Position numbers and translations under genes: made by a program. This document shows positions 45,629 through 54,820 of a DNA stretch of 64,000 nt, one piece after another. The DNA lies in assembly GCA_029239875.1 (NCBI GenBank), contig JARBUD010000009.1, positions 62,001 to 126,000 on the forward strand, written 5' to 3'. Positions within the stretch are counted from its first letter, which is position 1. Each line of letters starts with the position of its first letter. The notes beneath the pieces are model-generated. The model did no database searches and had not been told where the DNA came from. It was given only the letters and a program-made list of their open reading frames with translations. This stretch comes from Xanthobacteraceae bacterium. Its GTDB lineage: Bacteria; Pseudomonadota; Alphaproteobacteria; Rhizobiales; Xanthobacteraceae.

Positions 45629-46642
45629 ATGCTGACCGCGTCTCCGCGCCCCTCCCCCGTCACCCCGACGGTCGACTTCGCCGCCAAGGGTGTGCAGCAC
45701 GGCCATCTGCGCCTGCCCTACAGCCGCGACGACAGCGCCTGGGGCTCGGTGATGATCCCGGTTTGCGTCATCGCCAATGGCGAGGGGCCGACGGCGCTCC
45801 TCACCGGCGCCAATCATGGCGACGAATATGAGGGGCCCGCCGCCCTGTTCGAGCTGGCGCGCACGCTCAGCCCCGAATCCGTGCAAGGCCGCGTCATCAT
45901 CGTGCCGGCGCTCAACTATCCCGCCTTCCGGGCCGGCACCCGTACTTCGCCGATAGACCGCGGCAACCTCAACCGCAGCTTTCCCGGCCGCCCGGACGGC
46001 ACGGTGACCGAGAAGATCGCGGACTACGTCACCCGCCATCTCGTGCCGCTGGCCGATGTCGTGCTGGACTTCCATTCCGGCGGCAGGACGCTGGACTTCC
46101 TCCCCTATGCCGCCGCGCACGAGTTGCCGGACAAGGCGCAGGAGGCCCGCTGCTTCGCCGGGGTCGCGGCCTTCGCCGCCCCCTACTCCATGCGCATGCT
46201 GGAGATCGACGCCGTCGGCATGCTCGACACCACCGTCGAGGAGATGGGCAAGGTCTTCGTCACCACCGAACTCGGCGGCGCCGGCACGGCGAGCGCGACC
46301 AGCATCGGCATCGCCCGGCGCGGCGCGACCAACCTGCTCAAGCATGCCGGCATCCTCGCCGGCGCGCCGGAGCGCGCACCGACCCGCTGGCTCGACATGC
46401 CCTCGGCCGATTGCTTCGCCTTCGCGCAAGAGGACGGGCTGGTCGCCTTCGCGCGCGATCTCGGCCAGCCGGTGCGCGCCGGCGAGGTCGTCGCCCGCGT
46501 CTATCCCGTCGGCCGGACCGGCGAGACCCCGGCCGAGTACCGCGCGGCGATGGATGGCGTGCTTGCCGCCCGCCACGTGCCGGGCCTGATCAAGGCCGGC
46601 GACTGCCTCTCCGTCCTCGCCGTGGTGACGGAGGAAGCGTGA
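45629..46642 (+). CDS. doeB: N-acetyl-diaminobutyrate deacetylase DoeB/EutE
   Basis: 337 residues of the succinylglutamate desuccinylase/aspartoacylase family. Zinc-binding GANHGDEYEG, then LDFHSGG and the catalytic Glu in TTELGGAG. It removes the acetyl group to give L-2,4-diaminobutyrate. Starts 3 bp after doeA. Confidence 0.9.
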   Translation: MLTASPRPSPVTPTVDFAAKGVQHGHLRLPYSRDDSAWGSVMIPVCVIANGEGPTALLTGANHGDEYEGPAALFELARTLSPESVQGRVIIVPALNYPAFRAGTRTSPIDRGNLNRSFPGRPDGTVTEKIADYVTRHLVPLADVVLDFHSGGRTLDFLPYAAAHELPDKAQEARCFAGVAAFAAPYSMRMLEIDAVGMLDTTVEEMGKVFVTTELGGAGTASATSIGIARRGATNLLKHAGILAGAPERAPTRWLDMPSADCFAFAQEDGLVAFARDLGQPVRAGEVVARVYPVGRTGETPAEYRAAMDGVLAARHVPGLIKAGDCLSVLAVVTEEA

Positions 46643-46737
46643 TCCATGGCCGCCGACGCGGCCCAATCTTTCCGCCGGCGCAACGCGCCGAGACCCGAAC
46701 AATCGGCATGCGGACCTATCAACCAGAGGAGATTGGA

Positions 46738-47589
46738 ATGTCGTTCTTGAAGATCGCCGGGCTTTCCGCCCTTGCCGTCGTCGCCGGTCTTTCCGCGGCG
46801 GGCGCCACCACCCTTCAGGATGTGAAGGACCAGGGCTACATCCGCGCCGCCACGGCCAACGAGGTGCCCTACTCCTTCATGAAGGATGACGGGACCTCTT
46901 CGGGCATCGGCCCGGACGTCGCCAACGCCGTCCTGAAGAAGATGGGCATCAGCGACGTGACCTGGACGGTGACCCCGTTCGGCACGCTGATCCCCGGCCT
47001 CAAGGCCAAGCGCTTCGATTTCGTCGCCGCCGAGCAGAACATCTCGCCCGAGCGTTGCAAGCAGGTCGCCTTCACCGAGCCGAACTCTTCCTATGGCGAA
47101 GGGCTGCTGGTGAAGAAGGGCAACCCGAAGAAGCTCACCACCTATGCCGACATCGCCAAGGACCCCTCGCTCAAGGTGGCGGTGGTCTCGGGCGCCAACA
47201 ACATCGACTTCCTGCGCGCCGTCGGCGTGAAGGACGATCAGGTGATCTTCATCACTGCCAACGCCGATGCGCTCGCCACCGTGCAGAGCCGCGCCGACGC
47301 CTATGCCGCGACCGAGCTCACCGTCGCCTCGCTCGCCAAGGGCCAGGCCAATGTCGAGCAGGTCAAGCCGTTCACCGACCCGGTGGTCAACGGCAAGCCG
47401 GTGCGCAACTTCGGCGGCTTCGCGTTCCGCCCCGAGGACAAGGATCTCTATGACGCGTTCAATGTCGCGCTCGTCGAGTTCCGCAAGACCGACGACTACA
47501 AGAAGATCCTGATGAGCTACGGGCTCTCGGAAGAGAGCATCAAGGCGGCGGCGGACCGCAAGGTCGCCGACCTCTGCGCCGGCAAGTGA
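46738..47589 (+). CDS. ehuB: Ectoine/hydroxyectoine ABC transporter binding protein EhuB
   Basis: 283 residues. Signal peptide ending near AGA-T (about residue 23), then a family 3 solute-binding fold (YIRAATANEVPYSFM; RFDFVAAEQNISPERCKQVAF) matching EhuB. An AGAGGAG site precedes the ATG. The 95-bp gap after doeB may hold its own promoter, though none is clear. Confidence 0.9.
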   Translation: MSFLKIAGLSALAVVAGLSAAGATTLQDVKDQGYIRAATANEVPYSFMKDDGTSSGIGPDVANAVLKKMGISDVTWTVTPFGTLIPGLKAKRFDFVAAEQNISPERCKQVAFTEPNSSYGEGLLVKKGNPKKLTTYADIAKDPSLKVAVVSGANNIDFLRAVGVKDDQVIFITANADALATVQSRADAYAATELTVASLAKGQANVEQVKPFTDPVVNGKPVRNFGGFAFRPEDKDLYDAFNVALVEFRKTDDYKKILMSYGLSEESIKAAADRKVADLCAGK

Positions 47590-47603
47590 ACTGACGCGTG
47601 AGC

Positions 47604-47637
47604 CCCTCCGCCGGCGATGCGGATCGCCGGCGGAGGG
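47604..47637 (+). terminator. Strong hairpin between ehuB and ehuC
   Basis: Perfect 14-bp stem (CCCTCCGCCGGCGA and complement) with a 6-nt loop, followed by TTTCGCGTTTC. It likely lets only part of transcription continue to ehuCDA and stabilises the ehuB mRNA. Confidence 0.75.
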
Positions 47638-47679
47638 TTTCGCGTTTCTCGGACGCAGCAAGAAACCGGGAGCTGACCG

Positions 47680-48345
47680 ATGGAGTGGGTCTCCTATCTG
47701 CCCTCGCTGGCGCGCGGAGCGCTCGTCACCGCGTCGATCACGCTCGCGGCGATCGCCGTCGGTGCGGTTCTCGCCTTCGCGGCGGGCATTGCGCGCGTCG
47801 AGGGTGGGCGTGTCCTGTCGACCGTCGCGCTCTGCTACACCGAAATCTTCCGCGGTACCTCCCTGCTGGTGCAGCTGTTCTGGTTCTATTACGCGCTGCC
47901 GCTCGTCGGCGTCAGCTTCGAGCCGGTCGAGACCGGCATCCTGGTGCTGGCCCTGCATGTCGGCGCCTATGGCTCGGAGATCGTGCGCGGCGCCCTTTCC
48001 TCCGTCTCCGTGCAGCAGCACGAGGCGGCACGGGCTCTCAATTTCGGGCGCATGCAGACGCTGTTCCGCATCTCGCTGCCGCAGGCGATCGTCGAGATGA
48101 TGCCGGCCTTCGGCAATCTCGCCATCGAGACGCTGAAGCTGTCCTCGCTGGTCTCGCTGATCTCGATCGCGGATCTCACCTTCCGCGCCCAGTCGATCCG
48201 CAACCTCACCCTCGACAGCGCCGGCGTCTACAGCCTGACGCTGGTGGGCTATTTCGCCATGTCGCTGGTGCTGATGGCGCTGATGCGCCTGATCGAGCGC
48301 GCGCTGCGGCGCGGCCCGGCCTTCCCGCGCGCGGCGCATTCGTGA
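47680..48345 (+). CDS. ehuC: Ectoine ABC transporter permease EhuC
   Basis: 221 residues, about five membrane spans, FRGTSLLVQLFWFYYALPL and the EAA-loop region HEAARALNFGRMQT. Order and family match the Ehu system of rhizobia. Confidence 0.9.
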   Translation: MEWVSYLPSLARGALVTASITLAAIAVGAVLAFAAGIARVEGGRVLSTVALCYTEIFRGTSLLVQLFWFYYALPLVGVSFEPVETGILVLALHVGAYGSEIVRGALSSVSVQQHEAARALNFGRMQTLFRISLPQAIVEMMPAFGNLAIETLKLSSLVSLISIADLTFRAQSIRNLTLDSAGVYSLTLVGYFAMSLVLMALMRLIERALRRGPAFPRAAHS

Positions 48346-48355
48346 GGGCGCGGCG

Positions 48356-49048
48356 ATGATGTACGGCTTCGAATGGGACACCGCGACCCCGCTCACCTAT
48401 GCGTGGTCGATCCTGCCCATCATCCTCATCGGCCTCACCGTCACGCTGCAGGCCGCCGCCGCCGGTTTCGCCATCGCGCTCGGCCTCGGGCTCGTCTTCG
48501 CGATGCTGCGCCGCAGCCGCATCCGCACGGTGTCGTGGACCACGGCGGTCGTCGTCGAGTTCCTGCGCGACACGCCACTGCTGGTGCAGCTCTTCTTCCT
48601 CTACTACGTGCTGCCGGACTATGGCGTGACCCTTCCGGCCTTCCTGACCGGCGCCATCGCTCTGGGGCTGCAATATTCGGCCTACACCTCCGAGGTCTAT
48701 CGCGGCGGCATCGATGCCGTGCCGCGCGGCCAGTGGGAGGCCGCCACCGCACTCAATCTCTCGCGCATGCAGACCTATCGCGACATCGTCGTGCCGCAGA
48801 TCGTGCCGCGCATTCTCCCCGCCATGGGCAACTACCTCGTCGCCATGATCAAGGAGACGCCCGTGCTCTCCGTGGTCACGGTGCTGGAGATGATGGCGCT
48901 CGCCAACATGATCGGCGAGCGGACCTTCGAGTATCTCGTGCCGCTGACGCTGGTCGGCGTGATCTTCCTCATCCTGACGCTGATCTGCTCGGCCGGGCTT
49001 CACCGGCTGCAGAAGGTGCTTCCCAAAGCAGGGATCCCGCTGCGATGA
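48356..49048 (+). CDS. ehuD: Ectoine ABC transporter permease EhuD
   Basis: 230 residues, about five membrane spans, [17 protein letters not shown] and the EAA loop [18 protein letters not shown]. The stop overlaps the ehuA start (ATGA). Confidence 0.9.
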   Translation: MMYGFEWDTATPLTYAWSILPIILIGLTVTLQAAAAGFAIALGLGLVFAMLRRSRIRTVSWTTAVVVEFLRDTPLLVQLFFLYYVLPDYGVTLPAFLTGAIALGLQYSAYTSEVYRGGIDAVPRGQWEAATALNLSRMQTYRDIVVPQIVPRILPAMGNYLVAMIKETPVLSVVTVLEMMALANMIGERTFEYLVPLTLVGVIFLILTLICSAGLHRLQKVLPKAGIPLR

Positions 49049-49824
49049 CACAAGCCGTGAAGCCGCCCCTGATCCAGTTCACCAACGTGGCCAAGCGCTT
49101 CGGCGCCCTCACCGTGCTCGACGATTTCAACTTCGAGGTCGCGCCCGGCGAGAAGGTGACGCTGATCGGCCCGTCCGGCTCGGGCAAGTCGACGGTGCTG
49201 CGCATCCTGATGACGCTGGAGCCGTTCCAGGAGGGGCAGCTCTCCCTCGCCGGCATGTCCTATCACGAGCCGAACGGCACCGGCCCCTTCAAGGCCTCGG
49301 AGCGGCATCTGCGGCAGATCCGCAGCCATGTCGGCATGGTGTTCCAGAGCTTCAACCTGTTCCCGCACATGACGGTGCTGCGCAACGTCGTCGAGGCGCC
49401 GGCGCGGGTGCTCGGCCTGCCGCGCGGCGAAGCGGAATGCCGCGCGATCGACCTGCTCGCGATGGTCGGCCTCGCCGACAAGAAGGACCACTACCCCTCG
49501 CAGCTCTCCGGCGGGCAGCAGCAGCGCGTCGCCATTGCCCGCGCGCTCGCCATGCGCCCGCGCGTGCTGCTGTTCGACGAGCCGACTTCGGCGCTCGATC
49601 CCCAGCTCGTCGGCGAGGTGCTGTCAGTCATCCGTGGCCTGGCCCATGAGCACGACCTGACCATGCTGCTGGTCACCCACGAGATGCGCTTCGCCCGCGA
49701 GGTGTCCGACCGGGTGTGCTTCTTCGACAAGGGGCGCATCTGCGAGCAGGGAGCGCCGGAGGCCATCTTCACCGCTCCCGAGCACCCGCGCACGCGGGAA
49801 TTCCTTGCCTCGGTGCTGCGCTAG
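49045..49824 (+). CDS. ehuA: Ectoine ABC transporter ATPase EhuA
   Basis: 259 residues. Walker [39 protein letters not shown] and the switch His in [11 protein letters not shown] 49045 overlaps the ehuD stop. Confidence 0.93.
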   Translation: MTQAVKPPLIQFTNVAKRFGALTVLDDFNFEVAPGEKVTLIGPSGSGKSTVLRILMTLEPFQEGQLSLAGMSYHEPNGTGPFKASERHLRQIRSHVGMVFQSFNLFPHMTVLRNVVEAPARVLGLPRGEAECRAIDLLAMVGLADKKDHYPSQLSGGQQQRVAIARALAMRPRVLLFDEPTSALDPQLVGEVLSVIRGLAHEHDLTMLLVTHEMRFAREVSDRVCFFDKGRICEQGAPEAIFTAPEHPRTREFLASVLR

Positions 49825-49828
49825 CGGG

Positions 49829-49849
49829 CCGCCGATAATCTATCGGCGG
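49829..49849 (+). terminator. Hairpin after ehuA
   Basis: Perfect 9-bp stem CCGCCGATA/TATCGGCGG with a 3-nt loop. A larger imperfect hairpin follows within the 124-bp gap before doeC. Confidence 0.55.
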
Positions 49850-49948
49850 GGCGGCGAAGTTCCGACAGCCCTTCGGCCTCCGGCCGATGGTTCGGAAGCC
49901 TTCTCGCCGCCGCCTCGCCTAGGCTGCCTCATCGACAGAGGAGCTGCC

Positions 49949-51478
49949 ATGAACGCGACCGCTCGCCTGCCCTTCGCCGCCGGCATCGCCAACCCCGGCA
50001 TCGCCAAGCCCGAACGCCACGGTGCGCTGTCACGGCTGGCGGACCGGCGCCTGCTGAAGGAGCTGTCATACATCGACGGCCGCTGGACCGCCGCCGCCAC
50101 CGGTGGCAGCTTCAATGTCACCGATCCTGCCACTGGTGCACTCGTGGCGCAGGTTGCGGCCCTCGGCGCGGCCGAGGCGAGCCTCGCGGTCGATGCTGCG
50201 CACCGCGCCTTCGCACCCTGGAAAGCGTTGCTGCCGCAGGAACGCGCGGCGATCCTGCGCCGCTGGCACGCGCTGATCGAAGCCGCCTCCGAGGACCTCG
50301 CGCTGCTGATGACTCTGGAGCAGGGCAAGCCGCTGGCGGAATCGCGCGGCGAGATCGCCTATGCCGCGTCCTTCGTCGCCTTTTACGCCGAGGAGGCGCT
50401 GCGGGTGAACGTCGAGAGCGTCACGAGCCACCTCCCCGGCGCGCAGATATCCCTGCAACGCCAACCGGTTGGCGTCGCGGCGCTGCTCACCCCGTGGAAC
50501 TTCCCCTCCGCCATGCTGACCCGCAAGGCCGCGGCCGCGCTCGCCGCCGGCTGCACCACGGTCGCGCATCCTTCGTCGCAAACCCCTCTTTCCGCCCTCG
50601 CCCTCGCCGAACTCGCCGACCGGGCGGGCTTTCCGGCGGGGGTGTTCAACATCGTCACCGGGGCGCCGGCGCCGATCGCCGAAACCTTCTGCGCCGACGT
50701 GCGGGTACGGGCCGTGAGCTTCACCGGTTCGACCGAGATCGGCCGCCTCATAGCCCGCAACGCTGTCACCAGCATGAAGCGAGTCATCATGGAGCTCGGC
50801 GGCCACGCCCCGCTGATCGTCTTCGACGATGCCGATCTCGACCGCGCCGTGCAGATCGCCATCGACGCCAAGTTCGCCACCTCCGGACAGGACTGCCTCG
50901 CCGCCAACCGCATCTATGTGCAGCGTTCCCTCTACGACCGCTTCTGCACGGCCTTCGCGGAACGCGTCACCGCCCTCAAGGTCGGGAACGGGCTCGACGA
51001 CGGCATTGAGATCGGCCCGCTCATGCATGAAGGCGCCGTCGGCAAGGCCCATGAGCAGATCGGGGACGCCCTACGCCGCGGCGCGCGCCGGCTGACGGCG
51101 GAACGCCCCCTGCCCGGCCCGCTCTTCGTGGCGCCGACGGTGCTCGCCGACGTGCCGGAGGACGCGCTCATCTTGCACGAGGAGACCTTCGCGCCGGTCG
51201 CCGCGCTCTGCCCCTTTGACACGGAGGAAGAGGTGATCGTCCGCGCCAATGCCACCGAGTACGGGCTCGTCGCCTATGTGGTGACGCGCGACGGCGCCCG
51301 CGCCGAGCGCATGGCTAACGCCCTCGACTACGGCATGGTGGCGGTCAACCGCGTGAAGATTACCGGCGCGCCCATCCCCTTCGGCGGCGTGAAGCAGTCC
51401 GGCCTCGGCCGCGAAGGCTCGCGCCATGGGCTCGAGGCCTTCACCGACCTCAAATATGTCTGCCGCGACCTCACCTGA
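49949..51478 (+). CDS. doeC: Aldehyde dehydrogenase, DoeC-like (aspartate semialdehyde)
   Basis: 509 residues. Catalytic Glu in MELGGHAPLI, Cys in SGQDCLAANR, and TPWNFPSAM of the NAD(P)-binding domain. Similar to succinate-semialdehyde dehydrogenases. In ectoine degradation DoeC oxidises aspartate semialdehyde to aspartate. An extra N-terminal segment of about 20 residues precedes the core. ATG 49949 has a GAGGAG site; the frame is open upstream without a better start. Confidence 0.85.
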   Translation: MNATARLPFAAGIANPGIAKPERHGALSRLADRRLLKELSYIDGRWTAAATGGSFNVTDPATGALVAQVAALGAAEASLAVDAAHRAFAPWKALLPQERAAILRRWHALIEAASEDLALLMTLEQGKPLAESRGEIAYAASFVAFYAEEALRVNVESVTSHLPGAQISLQRQPVGVAALLTPWNFPSAMLTRKAAAALAAGCTTVAHPSSQTPLSALALAELADRAGFPAGVFNIVTGAPAPIAETFCADVRVRAVSFTGSTEIGRLIARNAVTSMKRVIMELGGHAPLIVFDDADLDRAVQIAIDAKFATSGQDCLAANRIYVQRSLYDRFCTAFAERVTALKVGNGLDDGIEIGPLMHEGAVGKAHEQIGDALRRGARRLTAERPLPGPLFVAPTVLADVPEDALILHEETFAPVAALCPFDTEEEVIVRANATEYGLVAYVVTRDGARAERMANALDYGMVAVNRVKITGAPIPFGGVKQSGLGREGSRHGLEAFTDLKYVCRDLT

Positions 51479-51506
51479 CCCCGCTGCCGATCAAACGGAG
51501 ACCAAC

Positions 51507-52898
51507 ATGCTCGACACACCCGCTTCTTCCGGCAACGAACTGAGTGCTTGGGACCGCGACCACTTCTTCCATCCCTCGACCCATATGGCCCAGCACGCGC
51601 GGGGCGAGACGCCGAACCGCATCATCACCGGCGGCGAAGGCGTCTACATCGTCGACCGTGAGGGCAGGCGCAGCCTCGACGCCTTTGGCGGACTCTACTG
51701 CGTGAATGTCGGCTATGGCCGCAAGTCGATCACCGACGCCATCGCCGAGCAGGCCTCGAAGCTCTCCTACTACCACGCCTATGCCGGCCACGGCTCCGAG
51801 CCCTCGATCGAGCTCGCCAAGATGGTGATCGACCGCGCCCCGGCCGGGATGAGCCGCGTGTTCTTTGGCCTGTCTGGTTCGGACGCCAACGAGACCAACA
51901 TCAAGCTGGTCTGGTACTTCAACAACGTCCTCGGGCGCCCGCAGAAGAAGAAGATCATCTCGCGCTGGCGCGGTTATCACGGCTCCGGCGTGATGACCGG
52001 CAGCCTCACGGGGCTGGCGGGCTTCCACAACCTGTTCGACCTGCCGCGCGCGCCGATCCTGCACACCGAGGCGCCCTATTATTTCCGCCGCGCCGACCGC
52101 AGCCTGAGCGAGGAGGCCTTCTCGCAGTTCTGCGCTGACAGGCTGGAGGAGATGATCCAGGTCGAGGGGCCGGAGACCATCGCCGCCTTCATCGGCGAGC
52201 CGGTGCTGGGCACGGGCGGCATCGTGCCGCCGCCGGCCGGCTACTGGGAGAAGATTCAGACCGTGCTCAGGAAGCACGACATCCTGCTGATCGCCGACGA
52301 GGTGGTCACCGGCTTCGGCCGTCTCGGCAGCATGTTCGGCTCGCTGCATTACGGTATCGAGCCGGATCTCATCACCATCGCCAAGGGCCTCACCTCGGCC
52401 TATGCGCCGCTTTCCGGCGTCATCGTCTCCGAGGCGTTCTGGCGCGTGCTGGAGCGGGGCTCGGACGAGTTCGGCCCGATCGGCCACGGCTGGACCTATT
52501 CGTCGCATCCGCTCTGCACGGCGGCCGGCGTTGCCAATCTCGAACTGGTGGATGAACTCGACCTCATCACCAATGCGCGCGAGGTCGGCGCCTATCTCAA
52601 CGCCGCGCTCAAGTATGCGCTTGGCGGCCACCGCTTCGTCGGCGATGTGCGCGGCGAAGGCCTGCTGGCAGCGGTCGAGCTGGTGCGCGACAAGGACGAG
52701 CGCACCTTCTTCGAGACGAGCGAGAAGGTCGGCCCGCGTGTGGCCGCCGCCATGCTGGAGCGCGGCGTGATCGCTCGAGCCATGCCGCAGGGCGACATCA
52801 TCGGCTTCGCGCCGCCGCTGTGCCTCACCCGGCAGGAAGCCGACATCGTCGTCGACGCCACACGCAAGGCCGTCGAGGCCGTCAGCACCGGGCTTTAG
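51507..52898 (+). CDS. doeD: Diaminobutyrate aminotransferase DoeD (class III)
   Basis: 463 residues. ADEVVTGFGRLG and the PLP Lys in ITIAKGLTSAYAPL mark a class III (omega) aminotransferase. DoeD converts diaminobutyrate to aspartate semialdehyde, the substrate of the preceding gene's product. ATG 51507 places the fold start correctly. Confidence 0.87.
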   Translation: MLDTPASSGNELSAWDRDHFFHPSTHMAQHARGETPNRIITGGEGVYIVDREGRRSLDAFGGLYCVNVGYGRKSITDAIAEQASKLSYYHAYAGHGSEPSIELAKMVIDRAPAGMSRVFFGLSGSDANETNIKLVWYFNNVLGRPQKKKIISRWRGYHGSGVMTGSLTGLAGFHNLFDLPRAPILHTEAPYYFRRADRSLSEEAFSQFCADRLEEMIQVEGPETIAAFIGEPVLGTGGIVPPPAGYWEKIQTVLRKHDILLIADEVVTGFGRLGSMFGSLHYGIEPDLITIAKGLTSAYAPLSGVIVSEAFWRVLERGSDEFGPIGHGWTYSSHPLCTAAGVANLELVDELDLITNAREVGAYLNAALKYALGGHRFVGDVRGEGLLAAVELVRDKDERTFFETSEKVGPRVAAAMLERGVIARAMPQGDIIGFAPPLCLTRQEADIVVDATRKAVEAVSTGL

Positions 52899-52915
52899 CG
52901 ATACCGAGGCAGGCT

Positions 52916-52936
52916 CGCGGCGGATCGATCGCCGCG
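52916..52936. terminator. Hairpin between convergent doeD and AHSA1 genes
   Basis: 7-bp stem CGCGGCG/CGCCGCG with a 7-nt loop, in the 71-bp gap. It can serve both strands. Confidence 0.5.
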
Positions 52937-52969
52937 GGCCGGCTCGGGAACGGTGGAAGCCGCAGCCTT

Positions 52970-53890
52970 TCAGCGGGATTGGACGAAGCGTTCCAGCTTG
53001 CCCAGCGTCTGCTTGCCGAGTTCGATGGCGCCGAAACCTTTCGCCTCCTGGAACTCGGCCTCCGTGCTGAACACCATGCCCAGTGTCACCTTCGTCGCCC
53101 CGTTCTGCTCTTCCAGAGAGGCCCAGGCGTCGGCGTGCTTCGGCCCGTTCTCGCCCCAGTGCAGCGTGTAGCTGATCCTCTCCTCGGGTCGGACCTCGGT
53201 GTAGAGATGGTGGTTCGGGTAGACCGTGCCGTCGGGCCCGACCATGTCGAACACCCATTCGCCTCCCGTCCGCAGGTCGATCCTCTGGGTGCGGCAGGAA
53301 TAGCCATCTGGCCCCCACCATTGTGGCAGCGTCTCCGGGTTCATCCACGCGTTCCACACGATGGTCCGTGGCGCCCGTATCACCCGCTGCAGCACCATGG
53401 TCCGCCTAGCGACCGCAGCGAGATTGTCCAGTCCCGCGCCGAAGCCCTGCCGGTAGCCGGCCTCCATGTCCTCGGCCAGCGAGGAAAGCTGCACCGTTAC
53501 CACCAGCTGGCTGCGCTCCTCCGTGCCGGAGAAATCGGCCGTCACCAGCGCCGCTGATTGCGTCACGCCTTCGGAGGAGACCACCTCGTAGTTCACGCTG
53601 CGCCGCGCCGGCTGCACGTCGAGCCAGCCGCACTCGCAGCGCATGTCCGGCTGGTCCTCGACCTTGCAGAGCGAGATCTCGCGACCGCCCACCCGGGTGT
53701 CTGCCTCCAGGAACTCCACGGTCGCCGAGGGCGTCGGAGACGCCCAGACCGCCCGCGCGGCGGGGGCGGCCCAGGCCTGCCACAGCACCGATAACGGCAC
53801 GGCCACGTCCCGCTCGAAGGTCAGCGTCGCAAAGCGGCCTTCCGCAGGACCGCGCGCAGGTGTGCGAACCGGATTAAAACTCGATGTCAT
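52970..53890 (-). CDS. Tandem AHSA1/SRPBCC-domain protein
   Basis: 306 residues with two START-like domains, about 1-150 (VLWQAWAAPAARAVW) and 160-306 (TIVWNAWMNPETLPQWWGPDG). Such proteins bind hydrophobic ligands and often pair with ArsR regulators, as here: its ATG overlaps the arsR stop (ATGA). Function unknown. Confidence 0.85.
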   Translation of the reverse strand: MTSSFNPVRTPARGPAEGRFATLTFERDVAVPLSVLWQAWAAPAARAVWASPTPSATVEFLEADTRVGGREISLCKVEDQPDMRCECGWLDVQPARRSVNYEVVSSEGVTQSAALVTADFSGTEERSQLVVTVQLSSLAEDMEAGYRQGFGAGLDNLAAVARRTMVLQRVIRAPRTIVWNAWMNPETLPQWWGPDGYSCRTQRIDLRTGGEWVFDMVGPDGTVYPNHHLYTEVRPEERISYTLHWGENGPKHADAWASLEEQNGATKVTLGMVFSTEAEFQEAKGFGAIELGKQTLGKLERFVQSR

Positions 53891-54243
53891 TTCGTGCGCT
53901 CCTTCATCGCCTTCATCGCGAATGCCTCCAGCCTGTCGAGGCGGGCTTCCCAAATCGCGCGCTGCTCATCGAGCCATGTCCGCACCGGCTCCAGCGCCTC
54001 GGGCACGATGGCGCAGGTGCGTACCCGCCCATCCTTGGAGGTGGCGATCAGCCCCGCCTCCTCCAGCACCGAAAGATGCCGCATCACCGTGGGCAGGCGC
54101 AGGCCGGTGGGTTCCGACAGATCCGTGACGCGCGCGGGCCCTTCCGCGAGCCGGGTCAGGATCGACCGACGGGTCGGATCGGCCAGGGCATGGAAGAGCA
54201 GCGAGAGTCCCGGATAATGCTTAGCCATGATGCTAACTAACAT
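53887..54243 (-). CDS. ArsR-family regulator
   Basis: 118 residues, winged helix (FHALADPTRRSILTRLAEGP; PTVMRHLSVLEEAGLI) without obvious metal-binding cysteines, typical of the ArsR/AHSA1 pair. Two starts are possible, 54243 or 54228. The dyad TTAGC-N6-GCTAA at 54221-54236 overlaps the second start. Confidence 0.85.
   Translation of the reverse strand: MLVSIMAKHYPGLSLLFHALADPTRRSILTRLAEGPARVTDLSEPTGLRLPTVMRHLSVLEEAGLIATSKDGRVRTCAIVPEALEPVRTWLDEQRAIWEARLDRLEAFAMKAMKERTK
54221..54236. promoter_or_regulatory. TTAGC-N6-GCTAA dyad at the arsR start
   Basis: A perfect 5-bp inverted repeat overlapping the possible ATG 54228. It is a candidate autoregulatory site, or simply coincident with the start codon. 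Confidence 0.35.
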
Positions 54244-54543
54244 CCGGCAGACCGGCCGCGCAAGAGGAACTTCGTCAACCTGCTAAGTGTTGGTTGGCGG
54301 CGGCACGCTGGGCAATCGATGCAAAATGGCGGGCCGAAGCCGACGAAACAGAGAACTACACCTACGCTATAGCCCTCCAAAATTGAGGTACAAGCGAGGG
54401 TTCGTGACGTCGAGCGCTCCAGCGGCGTGGGCTGCGGCCATCAACTTTCTTCTGCCGCGCGGATACAGCTTCGGCGTTCCAACTAAGGGATTCCCTTTGG
54501 CACCAATGTGGTGCATGATGGTGCACCATGGGGAATCTGCGGT
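54244..54543. other. Left boundary of the low-G+C island, non-coding
   Basis: About 300 bp where composition shifts from G+C-rich to more balanced. No integrase, transposase or clear boundary repeat was found. The last 60 bp carry the dyads described separately. Confidence 0.45.
54501..54529. promoter_or_regulatory. Operator-like repeats before the RHH gene
   Basis: CACC-N5-GGTG at 54501-54513 followed by the perfect 12-bp palindrome ATGGTGCACCAT at 54518-54529, 14 bp before the small DNA-binding protein's ATG. Clustered GGTG/CACC half-sites suit a ribbon-helix-helix autorepressor. Confidence 0.5.
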
Positions 54544-54744
54544 ATGTCATCAAAAGTGAGATTTTCGGTCAGCTTGGACCCAAAGACCAACCGGGCCATT
54601 GAGGAATTGGCCCAACGGCACAAGCCGGAGCTATCGAAAAGCTATATCGTCGAATACGCTTTGCTTCGCCTCCTGAAGGGGATGGATGCAAAGCAGCTCT
54701 TGCTCCCGCTTGAGCTTGAGGGCGGCCATGGCGCGGAACGCTGA
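54544..54744 (+). CDS. Ribbon-helix-helix (CopG-like) small protein
   Basis: 66 residues. VRFSVSLDPKTNRAIEELA followed by helices (YIVEYALLRLLKG) fits a ribbon-helix-helix DNA-binding fold. A GTG 36 bp upstream is in frame but would run through the palindromes; ATG 54544 fits the fold. It precedes the methyltransferase gene by 76 bp and may regulate it. Confidence 0.6.
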   Translation: MSSKVRFSVSLDPKTNRAIEELAQRHKPELSKSYIVEYALLRLLKGMDAKQLLLPLELEGGHGAER

Positions 54745-54820
54745 GCACACCGCTCACCTTGATAAATGGTGTTCCGTCCAGTGAAGCGGCAAACCTCATA
54801 TATCTTGATCGGGGCGTGCC

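Noticed and set aside
54244-54320. Left att site matching the tRNA-Ser 3' end
   Set aside because: Only a TTGGCGG match of 7 bp was found, too short to support a duplication.
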